From assembly GCA_900772475.1 (NCBI GenBank), contig CAAHEI010000033.1, positions 1 through 8,751 on the forward strand: a DNA stretch of 8,751 bases. Reading direction: 5' to 3'. The notes under the pieces are model-generated. The model did no database searches. It saw only the letters and a list, made by a program, of their open reading frames with translations, and was not told where the DNA came from. A program made the translations under genes and the position numbers. Shown here in pieces: positions 1 to 7,130 of this stretch. Within the stretch, counting starts at the first letter, position 1, and every line of letters starts with the position of its first letter. The stretch is from Clostridia bacterium. Lineage in GTDB: Bacteria; Bacillota; Clostridia; TANB77; CAG-465.

Positions 1-320
1 GACATAAGTTCAAATGAATTTTCTAATAGCATTTTAAATATTAAAAATCTAATACATATAAAGACAACTCGTTCCCAAGATAATCTTTCAAAATCCATTA
101 CTTTTTTTGTTAAATCAATTAAAAAGAACAATGTTAATAAAGAAAGTCCTATTGGTACTATAACAGAATGAAGTGTAGAAGCCAAAGTCCAAATACTTGT
201 TCCTGTTATAGTATTCCAATTACACAGTCTTCTAATTGTTCCCACAAAATTTCCAAAATCAATTTTAAAGCCAAGGACAGTGAATGTAATTTGAAATATC
301 TTCTCAATTAAAGATGCCAT
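1..320 (-). CDS. VirB6/TrbL-like conjugal transfer membrane protein (CD1112-type), C-terminus outside the window
   Basis: The first 106 codons of a gene that runs off the left edge. The ATG at 320-318 follows a strong GAAGGAGG ribosome site with a 6-base spacer, 20 bases after the stop of the upstream pilin-like gene. The visible part has an amphipathic N-terminus (MASLIEKIFQ), a first hydrophobic segment at about residues 46-68 (containing SVIVPIGLSLL), a charged stretch (KKVMDFERLSWER) and the start of a second hydrophobic segment at about 81-97. The 'VIVPIGL...LTLFFLIDL' pattern before a short charged loop resembles, from memory, the N-terminus of the CD1112-family VirB6/TrbL-like proteins of clostridial conjugative transposons. 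Its place directly after the Maff2/VirB2-like gene is the usual one. Inferred role: polytopic inner channel component of the conjugation apparatus. Family assignment rests on a partial sequence. Confidence 0.72.
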   Translation of the reverse strand, partial: MASLIEKIFQITFTVLGFKIDFGNFVGTIRRLCNWNTITGTSIWTLASTLHSVIVPIGLSLLTLFFLIDLTKKVMDFERLSWERVVFICIRFLIFKMLLENSFELM

Positions 321-340
321 TCATTTCCTCCTTCTTTGAT

Positions 341-664
341 TTATAGACCGAACAAACTCTTTGACATACTTATCGCCATTACCATACCACCAGCCATTAA
401 AGTCATTAAAGCACGAGATTTACCTTCAGCATCTTCTCTTTGCCAACTTAATGCAAACATAACACCACCTACTAATGCTACTACTCCACCAATTTTAAAT
501 AACCAATCACATACAAAATTGATGAAAGCATCAATACTGCTAGTATTACTTCCTGCTGCATAAACAGGCGTAGTACCTAAAATCAAACTAATTAAAACGA
601 TATTACTTAAACTAACTAACTTTTTTGTACAACTTAAAACCTTATATTTTAAGTTCTTTATCAT
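341..664 (-). CDS. Small two-helix membrane protein, Maff2/VirB2 (TrbC)-like, with signal peptide
   Basis: A 107-residue protein. The ATG at 664 has an AAGGAG site five A residues upstream and lies 24 bases after the virD4 stop. Residues 1-16 are Lys-rich and 17-33 hydrophobic, followed by TPVYAAGSN, a good type I signal-peptidase site near residue 37. The mature part has a helix at about 55-74 (IGGVVALVGGVMFALSW), a charged loop (QREDAEGKS) and a second Gly/Met-rich helix at about 85-102 (LMTLMAGGMVMAI). The 'GKS...LMAGG' turn between two helices is the pattern I remember for Maff2 proteins that follow virD4 in Tn1549/CTn elements. Signal peptide plus two short helices is also the VirB2/TrbC pilin architecture. 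Likely role: pilin-like or channel-associated subunit of the type IV secretion system. It is longer than Maff2 as I recall it (about 70 residues, no clear signal peptide). Confidence 0.72.
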   Translation of the reverse strand: MIKNLKYKVLSCTKKLVSLSNIVLISLILGTTPVYAAGSNTSSIDAFINFVCDWLFKIGGVVALVGGVMFALSWQREDAEGKSRALMTLMAGGMVMAISMSKSLFGL

Positions 665-688
665 TTTTTCTCCTTTTCTTTTTAGTTT

Positions 689-2665
689 TTAATCAAGTAA
701 AATATCTGTTAATGTTTTACTATTAGATAAAACAACATCCTCCTTCATTTTAGATAACTCATAATCACTTATATCACGCATTTTAAATTTAGGTTCAATC
801 TTTGCAAATGAAAGCCCTAGATAATTTAACATTTTTTGTCTATTAATGCTCTCTTTACTAAGTTTTCTTTGAAGTGCATGATCATATAAATTATGAATAG
901 TTTTTTCTTTCATCCAAGGCTCAAAAAGTTCATTATATCTAGGATGGTCTTTTATTTGATATAACTCAGAAGTAAAAGGTTTTAATCCTGATACCAATAA
1001 TATACAAGTACCTGATTTCATCCTTGATATTTCATCAACATTTGCAAGTTCTCTACCTACAACATCCCATGTCGTTGATGATGAACCTTGCCTTGAAAAT
1101 GTTCTTCCTGATGACTTTTTATACCAAGTCTTCTTTCCTACCATCAAACTAGTCCATTCTAGCGTTTCCTTAGATCTTGAACCTAAGAATAAAAAATAGT
1201 CAACACAATCAAGTGCCGTTTCCCAACTGTCTTTATAAGCCTTCTTTAACTGAGACAATGATTGAAGCCCTATAGTAATTCCAACATTAAGTCCACGGAC
1301 ATAGGCGAGCATCTCAATAAACCTTGGAATAATTCCTAGCTGGCTCCATTCTTCCATAAATAATTGACATGGAGTTGCAAGTGATCCATTATTTTTACTA
1401 GCGTTATAATCTATAATTGAAAATATCTGAGTATATACAATATTTGCTAGAAAATTAAAAGTTGAATTATTAGGGCTAGTTATTATAAATATAGCAATTC
1501 TACCCTCATCACCTTTTTTACCAATTCTATTAAGTTCTAGTGTATCATCTACTGTCATTTTCTCTAATTCAGCAATATTAAATGGTGCTAAACGAGATGA
1601 TGCCGTCATTATAATAGTTGACATCATTTTAGGAGATGATGCTGATACTTTAAAATGTCTCCATTGTTTAACACCAATATTATCAGGATCTTTACTTTCC
1701 CATACATCAAACATTTTTGAAAGTTTGGAATTACCATCTTTGTCTGGTTCTGCCAATCTAATAAGTTCTAGTACAGTTTTAAAGTTTTTATCCTTGTCTT
1801 CATAATTAAAAATTACATAATAAACTATTGCTTGTAAAAATACCATCTCAGCCTTTTCCCAGAAAGGATCACCTGTATTGCTTTCAATAGTTTCTGATTT
1901 TGTATTTTGCATTAATGTATTAATTAAAGTCATAACATCATCTTCAGCTATCCATGAATTATCAACGCTCAATTCTTCCTCAAGAGTTGAATTACTTGTT
2001 ATATCTATTTTGGTATAATCCTTAGGCACTTTTCTAATATACATGAGTGGATTAAAATGATCAGACTTCCATTTATCAACAAGATTTAAAACTCTTATAT
2101 CATATCCACGATTTATTAAACTCATACCACAATCTCTAAGTAATTCACCTTTTGGATCAGTTATTATAAATGTTTCACCACAAGTATTTAATAAATTAAC
2201 TTTAAAATAATATCTACTTTTACCAGTTCCTGGTCTTCCAACTAAACAAACATTTCTATTTCTTTTAGATATTTTCATGTTTTTAGAAAACATTTCTGTT
2301 TTTGTAAATATTTGATTATTTTCAAGTATTGGATCTCTAAATTTCTTAGCATTTTTAGGATTTTCCCAATCAGAACTACCGTAAGTATTTTCTTGCATAT
2401 TTTTCTTTTGAGAAATTAAATAATTATAAATAATTGCAAACAAAAAAACACTTACAAACAGTGTTATAGATATTGTCTTTTGATTTAATATTAATGGTGT
2501 TGATAATTTATGAAGATTATCAAGTGCTATGCTAAGATATTCTATCTTAAAATTACCACCATTTTGTTCTGTTAAAGTAGTTACTCTTAAAGTATAATAA
2601 GAAGCTATTAAAACTATAATGAAAACAATTATATAACTTGGTTTTCTATCTCTTTTAACGATCAA
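689..2665 (-). CDS. virD4: Type IV coupling protein, VirD4/TraG family ATPase
   Basis: A 658-residue membrane-anchored ATPase that recruits the relaxase-DNA complex to the conjugation channel. Two N-terminal membrane helices lie at about residues 11-27 and 65-84, with an external loop between them. Walker A is GRPGTGKS at 143-150. The typical VirD4 strand ITDPKGELL follows at about 168-176, then NPL at 205-207. An all-alpha region fills about 240-370. The Walker B region LFMEEWSQLG is at 435-444, then IPRF, the AYVRG segment and the IGLQSLSQL motif (about 465-473). The family's usual Walker B is hhhDE; here the Asp is Glu438. The start is TTG at 2665: an in-frame TAG lies seven codons upstream, no ATG is available before the first helix, and AAGGA sits 8 bases upstream. 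It overlaps the end of the DUF3801 gene by 11 bases, so translation is probably coupled. Length is normal for the family. Confidence 0.93.
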   Translation of the reverse strand: MIVKRDRKPSYIIVFIIVLIASYYTLRVTTLTEQNGGNFKIEYLSIALDNLHKLSTPLILNQKTISITLFVSVFLFAIIYNYLISQKKNMQENTYGSSDWENPKNAKKFRDPILENNQIFTKTEMFSKNMKISKRNRNVCLVGRPGTGKSRYYFKVNLLNTCGETFIITDPKGELLRDCGMSLINRGYDIRVLNLVDKWKSDHFNPLMYIRKVPKDYTKIDITSNSTLEEELSVDNSWIAEDDVMTLINTLMQNTKSETIESNTGDPFWEKAEMVFLQAIVYYVIFNYEDKDKNFKTVLELIRLAEPDKDGNSKLSKMFDVWESKDPDNIGVKQWRHFKVSASSPKMMSTIIMTASSRLAPFNIAELEKMTVDDTLELNRIGKKGDEGRIAIFIITSPNNSTFNFLANIVYTQIFSIIDYNASKNNGSLATPCQLFMEEWSQLGIIPRFIEMLAYVRGLNVGITIGLQSLSQLKKAYKDSWETALDCVDYFLFLGSRSKETLEWTSLMVGKKTWYKKSSGRTFSRQGSSSTTWDVVGRELANVDEISRMKSGTCILLVSGLKPFTSELYQIKDHPRYNELFEPWMKEKTIHNLYDHALQRKLSKESINRQKMLNYLGLSFAKIEPKFKMRDISDYELSKMKEDVVLSNSKTLTDILLD

Positions 2666-3875
2666 GTTCTTCTTCCTTTTCTTCTACTTCTTTAGGAATA
2701 GTAGTTTCTATAATGTTTTCAACATTTTTCTCAGCAAATTCATCAGCTTCTTTTAATAAATCTGCTGTTTGCGATTTTTTTTTAGCATCTTCCACCATTT
2801 CTTCAGTATCTTTTTCACGAACAATAACTGACACTGTTCCATTAGGATTATACTGTGCTATAAAATCTTTACCCTTATATCTTTCTTTAAAGATATTAAA
2901 TTCTTTAAGTGTTGGTACTTCTACTTGCATAATATCATTTGAATTACTTTCGGTTTCAATACTCCTTGCACCATTACTACCAAATTCTTTAATAGGTCTA
3001 TCACTAGGAGCATATTCCCTATACTGGTCTAATTCACTTGAATTTATTGCTACAAGCATTTCATTATCATTTAAAACACAAGCACCATGTGAAGAAAGCT
3101 CAAATAATGCTTCTCTTATTTCACAATACTGTGCTTTTGTAATTCTTTGTAAACAATAATTTTTATTATAATCTTTTACCATGCAAGTTCCATAATCTTT
3201 TCCCACATCTGTTAATTGATTAGGAGTTAAATTTACATCACGAGTCACCAATGGCTCATAATCTTTTGGATCAACTATACCATCTTTATTAATATCTTCT
3301 AGTTCATTTTTAGACATCTTTTGAACTCTTAATTTTGTAATTAATTCTAGTTGTTCATTTAAAAATGCTAATCTACTTTTATTACATAATATAATAAATC
3401 TATCATCTTTATTTTTTTCATTATCTTCTTTTGATAGTTTACTATATTTTTGAGTTTTATTTTTTGCTATGGTATTAATAATTGGTACTTTTTTATAAGT
3501 TTTACTTCTTTCTTTCCATTTATCTAACTTAATTTCATTCTTAGCCATTTTTTCTTGCTGATGAAGTGATTGATTCGTTCCTACTTCACCATCTGGCTGC
3601 ATCTTTTTAATACCTATAATAATACCATTTGCCTTAGCATTAGCAATTATCATTTTTGCTTCTTCTTTTGTTAAAGCTGGAGAAACAGATAATTCTCTTG
3701 TTGGTCCATCTTTTTTTAATGCTCTTAAAGAAGAAGAAAAGTTTCTCTGATAAACTCTATTACCCCAAATAATTAGTCTTCTAAAAACTCTTGAAATTAC
3801 TGCACTACTTTTTACTGATACTCTAACAGCTTTCTCAGTAGAATGTTCTAAATCGCTTTTAGCATTTCCATCCAC
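2655..3875 (-). CDS. pcfB: Enlarged DUF3801/PcfB-family conjugation protein with EF-hand-like loop
   Basis: A 406-residue protein starting at GTG (3875-3873), 3 bases after the primase stop, with a GAGGTGG site 8 bases upstream. The N-terminal part fits DUF3801/PcfB: a basic, amphipathic helix (STEKAVRVSVKSS...RVF, about 12-31), a stretch around 60-95 that may match the PcfB middle region, a linker rich in Lys, and a short strand-helix unit DDRFIILCNKSRLAFLNEQL at about 157-176. In pCF10, PcfB is an accessory factor of the coupling protein PcfC, and the gene directly before virD4 in Tn1549-type elements is of this family. DUF3801 proteins are usually under about 200 residues as I recall; residues about 190-406 are extra. 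That extension holds a 12-residue calcium-type loop (194-205), a possible small domain (about 320-356) and an acidic tail (EVEEKEEELDR). The function of the extension is unknown. The family call is supported by position as much as by sequence. Confidence 0.75.
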   Translation of the reverse strand: MDGNAKSDLEHSTEKAVRVSVKSSAVISRVFRRLIIWGNRVYQRNFSSSLRALKKDGPTRELSVSPALTKEEAKMIIANAKANGIIIGIKKMQPDGEVGTNQSLHQQEKMAKNEIKLDKWKERSKTYKKVPIINTIAKNKTQKYSKLSKEDNEKNKDDRFIILCNKSRLAFLNEQLELITKLRVQKMSKNELEDINKDGIVDPKDYEPLVTRDVNLTPNQLTDVGKDYGTCMVKDYNKNYCLQRITKAQYCEIREALFELSSHGACVLNDNEMLVAINSSELDQYREYAPSDRPIKEFGSNGARSIETESNSNDIMQVEVPTLKEFNIFKERYKGKDFIAQYNPNGTVSVIVREKDTEEMVEDAKKKSQTADLLKEADEFAEKNVENIIETTIPKEVEEKEEELDR

Positions 3876-3878
3876 TAA

Positions 3879-6800
3879 TTATGCCACCTCTCTTTCTTTT
3901 TCTAAATCTTGTTTTGAAGTTAATTCTTTGTTAGAAAAATAAGAATTTAAGAAGTTTATAGTATCCTCCTTAGTTCTAAATACACCTTTTTGAACTAATT
4001 CATGTTTATATGGGGCAACGCTAACACCTACTGGTTGATATATATAATTATCATTTAATTTGACTTGTATGACTTGTTCAAAACATTCATAAGTTGGTTC
4101 AATAGTAGTATAAATAAATTCTAATTTATCATTATTAGAATAAAATGTTTTACTACTATTCCCATTTAATAACAAATTAAAATCTACATTGTTTTTTTGA
4201 ATTGGAATTATCTTCTCTTTTTGGTTTAATCCATTTTTAATTTCCTCATAAGGATAATTACCGATATATTTACCATTATTAGAATAGAAAGATAATTTTT
4301 CGTTTTTAGTAAATTCTAAAACAATGTTTTCATCTTCTTGAATACATTTAAAGATACTAACATCAATATATCCAGATATGTCATCTAAAATTATAGGAAT
4401 TTTAATAAAATTATTTTTTATTTCACAATCACTTTTTAACACTTTTATTTTTTCAATATTCTTTTTAAGTGAAGCAGGATAAAATATTTTTAAGTATTTT
4501 TCTATTTCACCAAAAGATAATTTTTTTTGAAATTTCTTATCTTCTCCGTTAAAAGAATACAAAGATATATCTGTTCCTTTTAAGAAGTTCTTTCTAGGAT
4601 GAATTATTAAATAATCACTATCTAAATTCCATTTACATATTTTTTTAGATGCAAAAAGCAATGTATTTGAATCATCTACTTTGATATAGAATCCGTTATC
4701 TGTTTCTTCATATATTCTTGACTTATAGACTTTACTAACTGGATCTTTTATTGGTTCATAGTTTCCTTTAAAATCAGCTTTAATTATTTTAGATTTTTCT
4801 TTTAGTGAATTGGTTTCACTTGACTTAGTTTTATCTTCCCAATAGTGTTTTAGTTCAAGACTTGATTTTTCATATTTAAAGTTACCATCTTTATCATAAA
4901 TTTTATACATACCATTACTCTCTAATTTAGTAAATAACATTTCATTATTATAAGACCAATTACATTTACTTTTATCAATATAAAAATAATCTTTTCCTTC
5001 AGTATTTGGTATCCTTACAAAATAAGATTTTTCAGTTTCTAAATCTTTTACTAAAAGAACTTTATTTATAGAAAATATATAATCTTGTTCAAGATTTTTT
5101 TTACTTTTATCTTGCTCTTTTATAATATTTTCTTTATTTATATTTAATAAACTATCTAAGTTGTTATATAGAAGTATTGTTTTAAAATTACCAGTTTTAC
5201 CTTTAAATTCTGAACTTATAAAATCTTTTTCTGTGTTTTGAAATAAATTACCAAATTTAAAAAAATCCATCTTTTTAGGATTTAAGAACATTCTATTTTG
5301 TATGTTTTCTTTTAAAATTTTTACAGTATTATTATCAAAATTTAAAATACCATCTAAATCACTAACATCATTAACAATATAAAGTTCTTCAACTTCTTCT
5401 AAAGCTAATCTTTCATTATCATTAAAACTATTATCAAATTGACTAATAACCTTTTTCTTTTGTTCAAAAGAAAGATTAACAGTAGCACTTCCATTGATAT
5501 TTTTTATATATGTTTTATTAAATATATCTTCATATTGAAAACTATGAAGTGTTTTATATTCTGAATATTTTGTATCAAGTGCTAGTACATCTTCAAGAAG
5601 TAGTTTTGAATTAATACTTGTTTTATTATTATCAAGGTATCTTACATCATAAGCATTAAATATTTCTACTGCCATCTTATTGATGTAATCTTTATTTAAT
5701 TCATAAAATGAAATCAAAGTTTTATCATTAGAAACATTTACATAATCATCTATACTTTTAATAATTAAATTATTAATTGCAAGAGTGTTTATTGTAGATA
5801 ATGGATCTATTTTTTTAATAGATTCTGGTTCTATTATTTCATTTATTTTATCTTTATCAAAGTTAGTATTATTCTCTAAGTATTCAATAAATTTTGCTCT
5901 ATCTAATGTATTAGAAATAATTTTTTCTTGCATAAGTTTATTAAATACTCTTGAAATATTTTCTATACTAAAATCTTTATTGTTAAAATATTTCTTATCC
6001 ATTAAGAAAGTAAAACCAGATACCTTTGCTGAATAGACGGATTCTCTAGTTATATTTGTTTCAGATAATTCACCTAGGTCTTTATAATTTCCAAGTTTTG
6101 ATATATCTAATACACTAACATCAAAATAATTATTTAACAATTCTGGTATTTTATTTAACATAGCATTTAATCCTGCATCATCATTATCAAGTGCAAGAAT
6201 GATTGATGAATTGTTTTGCTTCAAAAGTTTTTGATGTTCTTCTGTAAGAGCAGTTCCCATTAAAGCAACTACATTATCTATCCCTAACTTTTTTGTTCCT
6301 ATAACATCCATATATCCTTCAACCAAAAATATTTCATCATTATAAGATAAGTTCTTAGCGTTTGAATAATTATACAATAATTCTTTTTTATGAAATATTG
6401 ATGTTTCTGCTGTATGAAGATATTTAGGTTTTTCATCTTTTATAGTTCTTCCAGCAAAGGTTACAATATTTCCTTTTTCATCTTTTATTGGGAACATTAT
6501 TCTATCATAAAATACTTCACTTCCATCACTTTTTAAGAATCCAAGTTGTTTTAAAAGATTTTTACTAATTTTAGAATCTGAACCATCCTTTACATTAAGT
6601 AATTGACCTTTTACACAAAAACCCAAATTCATTTCTTTTATATCTTCATCACTTAATCCTCTATTATGTAAATAATCAAGTGCCTCTTTATAATTTGAAT
6701 GGAATAAATTATAACTAAACAATTTACTTAAATATTCATTTACATCCAGCATTTCTTTTTCTTCTGTGTTATATATCCTAGCATTAGTTTTATATTGATA

Positions 6801-7115
6801 ATCTAATTTTTTATTTTTTAATTTTGATACATCAATATTTAGATTAAATTTATCTACTAATTTTATTATTGCTTCATTCACTGATATATTAGTATGATTT
6901 ATTTCTTTTTCATATTTTTGTACAAATGTAATTGGATTACCTCCAACACCACAAGCAAAACATTTTGCAATATTTTTCTTTTCATTTATCATCATACTAG
7001 GATTACTATCATTATGAAAGACACATTTTGCTTTTCCACGACTTATATCAATTCCATACATTTCAAGTACATCTTTAATACTTACTTGTTTTAGAACTTC
7101 ATTATAAAAGTCTAT
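3879..7115 (-). CDS. Large DnaG-type primase (CHC2 zinc finger + TOPRIM) with long repeat-bearing C-terminal extension
   Basis: Probably 1078 residues from an ATA start (7115-7113); the first ATG is at 7061. Numbered from that ATG, the zinc ligands are C13, H16, C34 and C37 (CVFH ... CFAC). The primase core has DRIMFPIKDEKGNI (about 186-199), FAGR (202-205), PKYLHTAET (212-220), the TOPRIM glutamate in FLVEGYMD (E248), LDNDDAG (D292, D294) and KDLGEL (327-332). These are the hallmarks of a bacterial/phage DnaG primase, which makes RNA primers. Eighteen further codons upstream of ATG7061 (including FYNEVLKQVSIKDVLE) give the helix that normally precedes the zinc finger, and a perfect AGGAGG lies in front of them. 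No helicase Walker A is seen. Residues about 400-1060 are an Asn/Lys-rich extension with three degenerate repeats at 679-742, 790-857 and 883-945. Most likely replication or complementary-strand priming of the element. Starts 12 bases after the upstream stop. Confidence 0.9.
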   Translation of the reverse strand: MDFYNEVLKQVSIKDVLEMYGIDISRGKAKCVFHNDSNPSMMINEKKNIAKCFACGVGGNPITFVQKYEKEINHTNISVNEAIIKLVDKFNLNIDVSKLKNKKLDYQYKTNARIYNTEEKEMLDVNEYLSKLFSYNLFHSNYKEALDYLHNRGLSDEDIKEMNLGFCVKGQLLNVKDGSDSKISKNLLKQLGFLKSDGSEVFYDRIMFPIKDEKGNIVTFAGRTIKDEKPKYLHTAETSIFHKKELLYNYSNAKNLSYNDEIFLVEGYMDVIGTKKLGIDNVVALMGTALTEEHQKLLKQNNSSIILALDNDDAGLNAMLNKIPELLNNYFDVSVLDISKLGNYKDLGELSETNITRESVYSAKVSGFTFLMDKKYFNNKDFSIENISRVFNKLMQEKIISNTLDRAKFIEYLENNTNFDKDKINEIIEPESIKKIDPLSTINTLAINNLIIKSIDDYVNVSNDKTLISFYELNKDYINKMAVEIFNAYDVRYLDNNKTSINSKLLLEDVLALDTKYSEYKTLHSFQYEDIFNKTYIKNINGSATVNLSFEQKKKVISQFDNSFNDNERLALEEVEELYIVNDVSDLDGILNFDNNTVKILKENIQNRMFLNPKKMDFFKFGNLFQNTEKDFISSEFKGKTGNFKTILLYNNLDSLLNINKENIIKEQDKSKKNLEQDYIFSINKVLLVKDLETEKSYFVRIPNTEGKDYFYIDKSKCNWSYNNEMLFTKLESNGMYKIYDKDGNFKYEKSSLELKHYWEDKTKSSETNSLKEKSKIIKADFKGNYEPIKDPVSKVYKSRIYEETDNGFYIKVDDSNTLLFASKKICKWNLDSDYLIIHPRKNFLKGTDISLYSFNGEDKKFQKKLSFGEIEKYLKIFYPASLKKNIEKIKVLKSDCEIKNNFIKIPIILDDISGYIDVSIFKCIQEDENIVLEFTKNEKLSFYSNNGKYIGNYPYEEIKNGLNQKEKIIPIQKNNVDFNLLLNGNSSKTFYSNNDKLEFIYTTIEPTYECFEQVIQVKLNDNYIYQPVGVSVAPYKHELVQKGVFRTKEDTINFLNSYFSNKELTSKQDLEKEREVA
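4227..5027 (-). repeat. Three degenerate protein-level repeats inside the primase C-terminal extension
   Basis: Three units of about 63-68 residues (numbered from ATG7061: 679-742, 790-857, 883-945) share an order of elements. Each starts with an aromatic-beta strand (YFVRIP / FYIKVD / FIKIPI), continues to a strand and a Cys (YIDKSKCNW / ASKKICKW / VSIFKC), then a Y-D/S/F-x-x-G turn (YDKDGN / YSFNGE / YSNNGK), and ends in a short helix (SLELKHYW / SFGEIEKYL / PYEEIKNGL). The similarity is visible at protein level only; the DNA has diverged. A weaker related segment may lie at about 614-640 (KGKTGNFKT...LDSLLN). Function unknown; a repeated small beta-rich binding module is a reasonable guess. 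Confidence 0.55.
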
Positions 7116-7130
7116 GATGTTCGCCTCCTA
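7113..7130 (-). promoter_or_regulatory. Ribosome binding site and putative AUA initiation codon of the primase gene
   Basis: Read on the minus strand: TAG (stop of the upstream gene, 7130-7128) merges into AGGAGG (7129-7124), then an 8-base spacer CGAACATC and ATA (7115-7113). The primase frame is open from here and encodes the expected pre-zinc-finger helix. No ATG, GTG or TTG occurs in frame between the stop and ATG7061. The ATG at 7061 has no ribosome site at proper distance. ATC (7118-7116) is the alternative codon, with a 5-base spacer. The only out-of-frame ATG nearby (in TATAATGAAG) stops after two more codons. The ribosome site is certain; which codon initiates is inference. Confidence 0.7.

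Noticed and set aside
336..563. 75-codon plus-strand ORF
   Set aside because: Antisense to the signal-peptide membrane protein gene, which has a good ribosome site and operon position; the plus-strand protein has no recognisable features.
2713..3159. 148-codon plus-strand ORF
   Set aside because: Antisense to the DUF3801 gene; Ser/Leu-rich translation typical of a shadow frame in AT-rich DNA.
3879..5900. Helicase fused to the primase
   Set aside because: No Walker A/B pair or other helicase motif is visible in the extension; the EFKGKTGNFKT segment does not fit GxxxxGK[ST].
5785..6036. 83-codon plus-strand ORF
   Set aside because: Antisense inside the primase gene, with no domain signal.
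6894..7094. 66-codon plus-strand ORF
   Set aside because: Antisense to the zinc-finger region of the primase; composition reflects the complementary strand.
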